Below the pieces are notes generated by a model, which worked only from the letters and a program-made list of their open reading frames with translations, had not been told where the DNA came from and did no database searches. The position numbers and the translations under genes were made by a program. 33,611 nucleotides of DNA from CAINFV01 sp964409235 (lineage in GTDB: Bacteria; Chlamydiota; Chlamydiia; Chlamydiales; FEN-1388): the NCBI GenBank assembly GCA_964409235.1, contig CAYPCN010000016.1, positions 1-33,611 of the forward strand. The letters are read 5' to 3'. The stretch's first letter is position 1; each line of letters begins with the position of its first letter. Below are positions 1-6,688 of this stretch, piece by piece.

Positions 1-92
1 AGGTCTATTGACCAGGCAACGTGCACCGTACACTGCACGTAGGTGGCAGCCTGTTAGCTGACCATAAAGCTTCTGCCTTTAGCAGGAGTTGT
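1..92. other. Left edge, non-coding, downstream of lptA-like gene
   Basis: No coding sequence is supported here. A perfect 7-bp inverted repeat (ACGTGCA at 19-25 with TGCACGT at 34-40) could form a hairpin in the transcript leaving the lptA-like gene, but no U-run follows it, so terminator function is uncertain. In Chlamydia an LptB-type ATPase gene follows this pair; if it is present here, it begins beyond the window edge. Confidence 0.4.
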
Positions 93-674
93 TTACGAGG
101 AACTCTCTCCGTCTTTCCCCTCTGCTGTCTCATGCGGAGCATGAGCTATCGAAGAGGGACGTGTATACTCAATATTAACCGCTCCTTCACCACGCATTGA
201 GGTAAGGGAATAGCCAGCTGTGGTTTTGGTGATCTTGGCCTTGAGGGCGCGCCCGGTGGCGCGGACGGGAATGCGTTGGTGTTCCGTGGTGGCAAAGGAG
301 CAATAGACGACTTTGCCGGGTGGGTGGGCGATGAATGTGCCTTCAAGAAGCTGGCAGTCGATTTCGCCCTCATCAGCTTGCAGGTGGCTGCCATCCGAGA
401 AGTCGACGATGACATTTCCCTTCACGAAAATGGTCTGTACAGCAACGGCACCCTCCTCCCCCTTTTCTTGTGGGAGGATGAGTGTACTCTCATCGCAGTA
501 GAGAGTTCCAATCTCGTGAACAACTTTTACATGGCCGACGAGATGGAGAGTTTTATTTTCGAAATCGACATGTTCAGCTTCCACGTGCTGTAAGGGAAGC
601 AGAGGAAGGGCAGCGCTTTCAAGAGAAACAGCATACCCCACAAGGACGAGAAAACATACGAGTTGATATCTCAT
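93..674 (-). CDS. lptA: LptA/OstA-like periplasmic LPS transport protein
   Basis: 193 residues. An N-terminal signal peptide (residues 1 to ~22, hydrophobic core LVCFLVLVGYAVSL) is followed by an OstA/LptA-type beta-strand region (about 28-150) with the alternating pattern 'A..V.F.nktl.L.G.V.V......l.cd...l' typical of LptA. The family carries LPS across the periplasm between the LptBFGC extractor and outer-membrane LptD. The start ATG overlaps the TGA stop of the upstream LptC-like gene by four bases (ATGA), so the pair is translationally coupled. Placement after kdsA and the LptC-like gene fits an LPS biogenesis operon and matches the Chlamydia order kdsA-CT654-lptB in part. The family call rests on pattern and context; the exact orthology (LptA versus another OstA-domain protein) is an inference. 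Confidence 0.72.
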   Translation of the reverse strand: MRYQLVCFLVLVGYAVSLESAALPLLPLQHVEAEHVDFENKTLHLVGHVKVVHEIGTLYCDESTLILPQEKGEEGAVAVQTIFVKGNVIVDFSDGSHLQADEGEIDCQLLEGTFIAHPPGKVVYCSFATTEHQRIPVRATGRALKAKITKTTAGYSLTSMRGEGAVNIEYTRPSSIAHAPHETAEGKDGESSS

Positions 675-1411
675 TGTGGTCCCCCTTGATGGAGATGGAG
701 TTTGATGCCTTGGCAGCTCACCTGTTGCCGTCCTTTTTTGTCAAAGAGGAAGGAGATGGTGCGCGCCGTCCCCTGGGCTATGATGTATCCCTCAGCAGGG
801 GCTGTCGGGAGGTCATGGCCAGGCATTTTTACCACGCTGAAAAATGCCGTGGTGGCGATCAGTTCATTCGTCTCTGGATTCCACTCCGCTGTTTCGGCAT
901 CAAAAAACCGAGTGCGTTGCACAGGCACGATCTGACCGACCAGGCGTTCGGATACGGGTTGGTGGGGGGAGGACGCCTTGACCCACCGATCCCCACGCTT
1001 GACGACCCGTTCTCCAGTCGAGGATACTTCCCAAAAGAGCTCTTCTTGCAAACAGCCTTTTGGACGGACAAAGGATTCTTTGAGAGAGGTGCTTTTAGTG
1101 ACGATCGACGTTCCGACTTCAGCTGCTGACGCTTCGAGGAGGAACTGACGCCGTGGGCCCGTGGGATCCTGGATCCACAGATGGCGGACGATGCCAACGC
1201 GTTCTTGCTTGAAGACAAGGCGCTCTTTGTTTTCTCGCGCCTTTCGTATTTGCCCCCGTCGAGACTGCTTTACTTTATAGAATTGGTGCAGCTTCGACTT
1301 GTGGACAGGGTATGTTTTGGCGATAGTTGCTATGAGAAAAACAGCGATGAGCCTCCCCCAGAGGAGACGTTGGGCGCGCCAGCGGCGCGGCTCAGGAAAC
1401 AGATCCTGCAT
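671..1411 (-). CDS. lptC: LptC-like inner-membrane LPS export protein
   Basis: 246 residues from the ATG at 1411, chosen because GAGG lies nine bases upstream; this start sits 20 bp inside the 3' end of kdsA. A basic N-terminus (MQDLFPEPRRWRAQ) precedes one membrane segment (about residues 19-32), then a soluble beta-rich region. This is the single-anchor topology of LptC, the bitopic subunit that passes LPS from the LptBFG transporter to LptA. Its 3' end overlaps the LptA-like gene by ATGA. Position between kdsA and the OstA-domain gene corresponds to C. trachomatis CT654. Sequence conservation in LptC is weak, so the call leans on topology and context. An upstream in-frame ATG at 1438 is possible but has a poorer ribosome-binding site. 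Confidence 0.62.
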   Translation of the reverse strand: MQDLFPEPRRWRAQRLLWGRLIAVFLIATIAKTYPVHKSKLHQFYKVKQSRRGQIRKARENKERLVFKQERVGIVRHLWIQDPTGPRRQFLLEASAAEVGTSIVTKSTSLKESFVRPKGCLQEELFWEVSSTGERVVKRGDRWVKASSPHQPVSERLVGQIVPVQRTRFFDAETAEWNPETNELIATTAFFSVVKMPGHDLPTAPAEGYIIAQGTARTISFLFDKKGRQQVSCQGIKLHLHQGGPQ

Positions 1412-2234
1412 CGGCCGGTATCCTCTGTACGATTTCATGCAAGCAGAGCAATGTGTCGAGCAGTGTGCCGAGCTGGTCGAGAGGGAAGACGGTCGCACTG
1501 TCGCTGAATGCTTGGGAAGGATTTGTATGGGTCTCTATGAAGAGCGCTTGAATGCCTGATGCGACGGCGCTCCTCGCAAGCAGGGGGATAAATTCGCGCT
1601 GACCCCCTGACAACGTCCCCTGCCCTCCTGGCAGTTGGACAGAGTGCGAAGCATCAAAGGACACTGGAACGCCAAAGCGAGCCATGATCGCCAAAGAGCG
1701 CATGTCACTCACGAGGTTATTGTAGCCGAACGAAGTGCCGCGATCGCAGAGGATCACCTGGGAATTTCCTGCAGCGCGGGCTTTCTCAACAATGTTTCCC
1801 ATATCCCATGGGGCCATAAACTGCCCTTTTTTGATGTGCAATGGCTTCCCTGTCTTAGCCGCCTCAAAGACGAGATCTGTCTGCCGGCACAAAAAGGCAG
1901 GAATCTGGAGGACATCCAAGACCTCGCTGGCCGCGTGTACTTCTTCAGGCAGATGAACGTCAGAAAGCACCGGGATTCCATACCGTTCTTTGACCTCCTG
2001 AAGGATGGACAGCCCCTCTTCTAGACCAGGACCTCGGAACGAGTGATAGGAAGACCTGTTGGCCTTATCATAGCTCGCCTTAAATACCAAATTGACCTTT
2101 TTCCCCTTGACGATGCCGACGAGCCGTTCTGCGCATTCGAGAGTGTGTTCTCGGCTTTCAATGATGCACGGTCCAGAGATGAGCGTGAGAGGATGTTCTC
2201 GGCCGATTTTAAACGCTCCAACAGCGACGTCCAT
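1392..2234 (-). CDS. kdsA: 3-deoxy-8-phosphooctulonate (Kdo-8-P) synthase
   Basis: 280 residues, the usual KdsA length. It condenses phosphoenolpyruvate with arabinose 5-phosphate to give Kdo 8-phosphate, the first committed step toward the Kdo of chlamydial LPS, in the cytoplasm. Visible signatures are LISGPCIIES (17-26), FKASYDKANR (51-60), IKKGQFMAPWD (134-144), CDRGTSFGYNNL (163-174) and FDASHSVQLPGG (193-204). The cysteine in GPC (C23), with H197, E234 and D245, is the ligand set of the metal-dependent class of KdsA; the metal-independent class has Asn at the Cys position. The ATG at 2234 is preferred over an in-frame start 33 bp upstream because AGGAG lies six bases before it. The gene heads an overlapping run with the LptC- and LptA-like genes. 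Palindromic element copy 1 lies 81 bp upstream of the start. Confidence 0.96.
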   Translation of the reverse strand: MDVAVGAFKIGREHPLTLISGPCIIESREHTLECAERLVGIVKGKKVNLVFKASYDKANRSSYHSFRGPGLEEGLSILQEVKERYGIPVLSDVHLPEEVHAASEVLDVLQIPAFLCRQTDLVFEAAKTGKPLHIKKGQFMAPWDMGNIVEKARAAGNSQVILCDRGTSFGYNNLVSDMRSLAIMARFGVPVSFDASHSVQLPGGQGTLSGGQREFIPLLARSAVASGIQALFIETHTNPSQAFSDSATVFPLDQLGTLLDTLLCLHEIVQRIPADAGSVS

Positions 2235-2315
2235 ACGCACTCCTTTGTCTCTCCTCTGTACGTTCACATTGTATGATCGCTGATATGGGCTTTTTATAGG
2301 TCAAAAGATTTATAC

Positions 2316-2398
2316 GAGCCATTTGCGATGTGCCTTTTGGAGGACAGCGTAGGATCTTTCTGGCCGAATCTACCCAAAAAACACATCTCTCATGGCTC
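2316..2398 (+). mobile_element. Palindromic MITE-like element, copy 1 (A-end left)
   Basis: 83 bp, starting GAGCCATTTGCGATGTG and ending CATGGCTC. Its left arm carries the A-end pattern CCTTTTGGAGGA...GTAGGATCTTTCTGGCC...ATCTACCC. It is a short form lacking the inner CATATG palindrome. The 4-bp repeat ATAC flanks it directly (2312-2315 and 2399-2402). It sits between the stop of the Inc-like gene and the start of kdsA. Confidence 0.8.
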
Positions 2399-2420
2399 AT
2401 ACGGCAGCCGCCCGCGGCCT

Positions 2421-3152
2421 TTAGGTCCTACCTCGCTTCGAACGAAACAGACTTTCAGGAGTCGCCGCTCTGAGCGTATGCATTCTCTTGTTTTCTGCGG
2501 CAAGAGCGTCATTCTTCTCTTTGAGGACTCCTACTTCTGTAGAAAGTGATTGAAGCTGGAGGCGAAGATCTCTGTTCCTACGCGTCTCTTCTTCGAGAGA
2601 ATCGTTCACAGTGCGCAGCCGTTCCATGGCCTGTTCGAAGGGTTCCCGTTGGGGCGCCAGCCTGTGCAGTTCCCCTATTTCGCGGCGGAGGGAGGCAATG
2701 GTCTCGAGGTGGCTGACGATCTCTCGATCGTGCACTATGCCCGTCGCTCTCAGGCTGACGATCTCTCCACTCAAGCGGACATTAGAGGAAAGAGCGTGAT
2801 CGAGGATGGCAAACATCTTACTGCCAATGAACGGGATCGCCACGATGATGAGCCTGGCTATTTTATCTGCCAGCTGGCTCGTGAGGTTCCACGCATCGTT
2901 CCTCCATACGATGACCCGTGCTTTCAATGATACTGGCAAGGGCGCAAGAGCAGCAAGGCAGAGGACTGATGTGCTGATGGCGCTGTCAACCAGTCCGATG
3001 GCGTTGACCGCAGCTTGCACTATTCGTGGGATAGAGGCGAAAACTTCAACCTGACAGAAAGGCTCAAACGCATACGTATCAATTGTATCGAGAACACGGC
3101 GAGTGGTTTCGAACGGTTGAGTTTGGAGAGGAATAGAGTCTGGGAAGGACAT
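2421..3152 (-). CDS. Orphan Inc-like membrane protein with C-terminal coiled coil
   Basis: 243 residues; I do not recognise a named family. Two hydrophobic stretches (about residues 41-73 and 96-118) are separated by a short polar linker, followed by a heptad-rich, charged coiled-coil region (about 128-230) ending in a basic tail. A bilobed hydrophobic region is the hallmark of chlamydial inclusion membrane (Inc) proteins, though the lobes here are further apart than in a classical Inc. No cleavable signal peptide is evident, consistent with type III export. The ATG has GAGG seven bases upstream. It lies between malQ and kdsA, with a palindromic element in each flanking gap, so it looks like a lineage-specific insertion into otherwise conserved blocks. 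Alternative: an ordinary inner-membrane protein with a cytoplasmic coiled coil. Confidence is high that it is a gene, low for Inc function. Confidence 0.7.
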   Translation of the reverse strand: MSFPDSIPLQTQPFETTRRVLDTIDTYAFEPFCQVEVFASIPRIVQAAVNAIGLVDSAISTSVLCLAALAPLPVSLKARVIVWRNDAWNLTSQLADKIARLIIVAIPFIGSKMFAILDHALSSNVRLSGEIVSLRATGIVHDREIVSHLETIASLRREIGELHRLAPQREPFEQAMERLRTVNDSLEEETRRNRDLRLQLQSLSTEVGVLKEKNDALAAENKRMHTLRAATPESLFRSKRGRT

Positions 3153-3240
3153 GAGAATACCTCGAGATTGATGTCGGCATGTAAAAGTCCGAGGGATTCT
3201 ACAGAAGAGAAGATGAAGAATTTATAAAGAGAGACTATGT

Positions 3241-3320
3241 GAGCCATTTGCTATGCGCCTTTTAGAAGAGAGAGTAGGATCTTTTTGGCCGAACCTCCCA
3301 TTTCTCCTCTAAAAATCCAT
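3241..3320 (+). mobile_element. Palindromic MITE-like element, copy 2 (right end degraded)
   Basis: The left A-end is clear (GAGCCATTTGCTATGCGCC, then GAGTAGGATCTTTTTGGCCG). The right B-end is recognisable as CTCCTCTAAAAATCCA (3304-3319) but lacks the terminal CATCGCAAATGGCTC. Left flank CTATGT (3235-3240) nearly matches CTACGT (3323-3328) just beyond the element; the latter contains the malQ stop codon on the minus strand. Confidence 0.72.
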
Positions 3321-3322
3321 CT

Positions 3323-4924
3323 CTACGTCCCTTTGTCAGCACTGTTGCTGGCCGCCGACAGCTCTTTGAGAGCTTGTGTGAAGCCACGATGGCGGAAGAG
3401 GGTTTCGACATCGACCTTGACGCGATACGTCCAGTTGCTCTTGCTCAGAGTTCCCGGGCGGTTGATTCGCTCTTTTTCAGGGTCAAGATGAGACAGCTCT
3501 GGGAAGAGGGAGAGGTATTCATTGAGAAGGTTGATGTGAAAGAGGCTTCCTGAACTGTGGCTGACCTGCAGCAACTTGAAGAGGAGATGCGCGGACAGCC
3601 GTTGTTCCCACACAAGGCCGTAGTCATGTGCTAGGCGTTGGCTCGCCTCAGGGTCTTCCTCCCACCACCCACGGAGCGTAGAAGAATCGTGGGTGGAAAC
3701 CGTGGTAACGCTTTCAGGGGAGAAATGTCGTGGAGGAAGAAAGGCCTGATCCGTATGCCACTGGCGTTCCCACCGCAGGACTTTCAGACCCGGGATGCCC
3801 AGCTCGTGCATCGACTGCCGGACGAGCGGTGGCACGTCGCCCAAATCCTCTCCAAGAGGGAGCATAGAGGTGGCATTGAGCATCATCGTCAAGATCTCCT
3901 CTCCCTGCCTCTTCCATTCCGAAGGCGTTTTGGGAACAAAGGAGCCGGCCTTTGCGGGCTTTGAGGGCGGGATTGCCCACAGCCGGAAAAAGCCAACAAT
4001 ATGGTCGATGCGGTAGAGATGATATAACTCTTCTTGCAGTCGAAGACGCTCTCGCCACCACGAGAATTTGCTTTTGCGGTGGTTTGGCCAGTGAAAGAGG
4101 GGGAACCCCCAGTGCTGGCCCGCTGTATTGTACATGTCTGGCGGAGCACCAACATCTTTATGCCGCGCAAAGAGCTCGGGGTGGTACCAGACATCGGCGC
4201 TGTCCTTGTTGATGAGAATGGGAACATCACCGGTGAGAAGCACCCCGCAGGCATCTGCAGCCGTGCGCACCTGGTGCCACTGCGAAAAACAGAGATATTG
4301 GATCGCCCGCCATCGAAAGATCGAACGAGAAAGAGCGGCATCGTTCGTACATTCCTCTGGTCTGGCGTGCATGAGCGGTGCATTCCAATCCCACCATGCT
4401 ACGCCACCGTGGGCATGTTTGAGAGCGCAAAAGATAGAATAGGGCGTCAACCACGAGCGGTGGCGTTCGACAAAAGCATGAAATCCCGGGTCGCGTTCAA
4501 TGCTGTCAAGACAGTGGTCGAGGTAGATGTTCAAAGCATGGCGCTTCCCTTGTAGCACTGCGTGGTAGTGAACGGTTGGCGTACTGTTGAGGGCGCGGAG
4601 CGATTCTAATGCGCGGACGAACTGCGGTATGGAGTCTGCATGAGGCAGCGCGTGAAGGGAGAGGTAGATGGGGTGGAGAGCATGTGCGGATAGGCCCATA
4701 TACGGGCTTGGATCTTCACCTGTGTCGTTGAGAGGAAGCAGCTGCAGCAGGTCGAAGCCCGCTGTCGGAAGATGGTGGATCAGCGGGATGAGATCAAGGT
4801 ATTCGCCGATGCCGCAGCTTGTGGCTGAGACGAGCGACCATAGCGGCAGGCAGAGGCCGTGGTGATGCCGTACGCCAATCTGATTCCAATGATAGGCCGT
4901 CATGAAGCGGTCATCAGCGAGCAT
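3323..4924 (-). CDS. malQ: 4-alpha-glucanotransferase (amylomaltase), GH77
   Basis: 533 residues. It transfers alpha-1,4-glucan segments between maltooligosaccharides, supporting glycogen use. GH77 catalytic motifs are all present: the nucleophile Asp in RIDH (305-308), the acid/base Glu in GEDLG (358-362) and the transition-state Asp in STHDSS (410-415). The N-terminal NQIGVRHHHG and SPYMGLSAHALHPIYLSL regions are also typical of the short bacterial form. The ATG at 4924 has AGGGTG five bases upstream, overlapping the stop of the scc1 gene eight bases away, so it is co-transcribed with the type III secretion genes, as in Chlamydia (CT087-CT088). The stop codon abuts a degraded copy of the palindromic element. 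Confidence 0.96.
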   Translation of the reverse strand: MLADDRFMTAYHWNQIGVRHHHGLCLPLWSLVSATSCGIGEYLDLIPLIHHLPTAGFDLLQLLPLNDTGEDPSPYMGLSAHALHPIYLSLHALPHADSIPQFVRALESLRALNSTPTVHYHAVLQGKRHALNIYLDHCLDSIERDPGFHAFVERHRSWLTPYSIFCALKHAHGGVAWWDWNAPLMHARPEECTNDAALSRSIFRWRAIQYLCFSQWHQVRTAADACGVLLTGDVPILINKDSADVWYHPELFARHKDVGAPPDMYNTAGQHWGFPLFHWPNHRKSKFSWWRERLRLQEELYHLYRIDHIVGFFRLWAIPPSKPAKAGSFVPKTPSEWKRQGEEILTMMLNATSMLPLGEDLGDVPPLVRQSMHELGIPGLKVLRWERQWHTDQAFLPPRHFSPESVTTVSTHDSSTLRGWWEEDPEASQRLAHDYGLVWEQRLSAHLLFKLLQVSHSSGSLFHINLLNEYLSLFPELSHLDPEKERINRPGTLSKSNWTYRVKVDVETLFRHRGFTQALKELSAASNSADKGT

Positions 4925-4932
4925 ACTGCACC

Positions 4933-5394
4933 CTAGCGGAGGCCAAATACATTTTCTGGGCGAGTCCCTGGCCTTCCACTGTGTGCTGGAGGCAGCTCGC
5001 CATGAGCGATTGAATCACGCCATATCCTTGCCTTGTCGGAGAGTTGGTTAATCACATCGGCAAGACGGGCACCGTTGAGATCTTCCATGGACAGGAACTC
5101 AAACAGCAGCAAGGTGTCGACTTTATGGCCATAGCAAAACGTTCCGAGCCTTGGGAAGGGCAAGCCATTAGCGCGAAGTGCTTCTCTGAAGATGTTCTCA
5201 CGGAATTTGCCTTCGCCAGGCTTTCCGATGTCAATGACCAGTTGTAGGGTGTCTCCGAGGAGGTCGGGCTCCATGTACACTTCAAGCTTGTCTGGCATCA
5301 CAATTTTGCACGCGTTGTTGGCATCTGGGGCAAGGCTGATCTTCAGTACCTCACTCAGCTCTTCGAGGAGGGCTCCAAAACGATCGGTGACCAT
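4933..5394 (-). CDS. scc1: Type III secretion chaperone Scc1 (SycE/CesT family), for CopN
   Basis: 153 residues, acidic, with the CesT/SycE-type fold pattern: an N-terminal helix (MVTDRFGALLEELSEVL), a beta-rich centre (KLEVYMEPDLLGDTLQLVIDIG) and a C-terminal helix after LLLFEFLSMEDLNGARLAD. In Chlamydia the Scc1 protein (CT088) pairs with Scc4 to chaperone the gatekeeper CopN, encoded next to it; here copN likewise lies 15 bp upstream. It acts in the bacterial cytoplasm, keeping CopN secretion-competent. The ~35-residue C-terminal tail, rich in Pro and Gly, looks extended relative to the core fold and may be disordered. Confidence 0.86.
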   Translation of the reverse strand: MVTDRFGALLEELSEVLKISLAPDANNACKIVMPDKLEVYMEPDLLGDTLQLVIDIGKPGEGKFRENIFREALRANGLPFPRLGTFCYGHKVDTLLLFEFLSMEDLNGARLADVINQLSDKARIWRDSIAHGELPPAHSGRPGTRPENVFGLR

Positions 5395-5409
5395 GGGTAT
5401 ACTACATCC

Positions 5410-6672
5410 TTATGGCTGTGGAGGCGGGGGTTCATGTTCTGCTTCCCCCTCTTCTCCGTCATCACTATGCTGCTTGTGTTGATCTACGACGTCTTCCTCT
5501 TCGTATTCCGCTTCAAGCTGTTCGTCGAGTTCCTCCTCGAGCTGTTCGAGACATTCGAGGATGGCCCTATAGATTTCATCCCGATGCTGAAGGGATCGAT
5601 AGAACTGGTTGAGAGCTATCTCTCGAACGGCATCTCGCATTTGACTGAAGACGATGATTTTCGCGAGAATTTCCTTGCTAATCCCAAGCTTCGTCGCCAG
5701 CTGCAGCACCTTGTCAGGAGATGGGTATCGTTCTTGAAGGAGGGTGACGAATTGCCGAGAGAGAGCCTCAAAGTTCATCTCTGGCGGCAGGGGCATTCCA
5801 TTTCTTTGAAAGAGGAAGGTGATGAGGCGCATCCGATTTTTGAAGAAATGGAGGACGCCAAGTCCAGCCTGGAGATTTCGCACCTCTGTGAGCAGTGTAT
5901 GCAGGAGCCCTGGCGGTATGGAAGGGCCTTGCGACTTCAGGTCGGATCCTAGGGCGTGGAAGAGATAGGCCAACACTTTGCGCATCTCTTTGTAGCTAAA
6001 CCGATCGCCAAGTTCCATGAACAGGGCTATAGGCTCGCGAGGGTTCCCCGTGATATCTCGGTACAAATCCCGAAGTTTTGAAGGCGCTCCCAGCCCCAGG
6101 GAGACGTAGCGCTGCACCTCTTCAGAAATATTTTTCCCGGCTTGGATTTCACGCCCTCTCGTAGCATTGAGAAAATCCTTAGCCTCTTGGACAATTCGTT
6201 TTAGATCACCTACCGTGGTCGATAAGAGGAAGTCGAGAGCATCATCTTGCAGCGTTGGATCAGGATAAAATTGTTCGAGAAGCTTGAGGAGCTCCTCTTT
6301 ATCGCGACATCCTTTTACCTTATCGAGAAGGAGGATGAGAATCGAAGCTTTAAGCTCTGGATTGCGCTTTTCGAATTTCGACGCTTGTTCCTTGACATCG
6401 CGTTCAGGAAGGACTTTTTTCGCCTCCTCACCTTTCTCCAGCTTAAAGACGCGGAGAGGCTGCTCTTTGAGATCCTTCTGTTTCGCAGCGAAAGCTCCAG
6501 AAAGAGGGTTTGCCGTTGCTTCAAATACATCGCGGAGGTGGTCTTGCGTCTTTTGTTGAAGAGCGATTTCTTCACGCGCTTCTTCAGCGAGCCGAGCTTC
6601 GTGGAGGGCCGCTGCCGCGGCTTCCGCTATTTCTGCTCCTCCTTGAGGTACTACTTCTGGACCTAATCCCAC
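5410..6672 (-). CDS. copN: Type III secretion gatekeeper CopN (SctW/YopN-TyeA family)
   Basis: 420 residues, helix-rich, corresponding to CT089. The middle and C-terminal part (about 100-370) carries the YopN/TyeA-type helical repeats. The family plugs the export apparatus until host contact; CopN of Chlamydia is itself secreted and binds tubulin. The N-terminus is Ala/Glu-rich and the last ~35 residues are strongly acidic and end in a proline run (EPPPPQP). The start is the GTG at 6672: an in-frame TGA lies just upstream, and AGGAGG sits nine bases before the GTG. An ATG at 6679 between this Shine-Dalgarno and the GTG is out of frame. The gene lies 16 bp downstream of sctV and 15 bp upstream of scc1 in one operon. 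Confidence 0.9.
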   Translation of the reverse strand: MGLGPEVVPQGGAEIAEAAAAALHEARLAEEAREEIALQQKTQDHLRDVFEATANPLSGAFAAKQKDLKEQPLRVFKLEKGEEAKKVLPERDVKEQASKFEKRNPELKASILILLLDKVKGCRDKEELLKLLEQFYPDPTLQDDALDFLLSTTVGDLKRIVQEAKDFLNATRGREIQAGKNISEEVQRYVSLGLGAPSKLRDLYRDITGNPREPIALFMELGDRFSYKEMRKVLAYLFHALGSDLKSQGPSIPPGLLHTLLTEVRNLQAGLGVLHFFKNRMRLITFLFQRNGMPLPPEMNFEALSRQFVTLLQERYPSPDKVLQLATKLGISKEILAKIIVFSQMRDAVREIALNQFYRSLQHRDEIYRAILECLEQLEEELDEQLEAEYEEEDVVDQHKQHSDDGEEGEAEHEPPPPQP

Positions 6673-6688
6673 GTATCATGGCCTCCTG

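Noticed and set aside
482..1129. Open frame on the plus strand opposite the LptC- and LptA-like genes
   Set aside because: It is antisense to two supported genes, has no ribosome-binding site and no family resemblance.
5434..5952. 172-codon open frame on the plus strand opposite copN
   Set aside because: Mirror of a Glu/Leu/Arg-rich coding strand; copN is well supported and no start signal is present.
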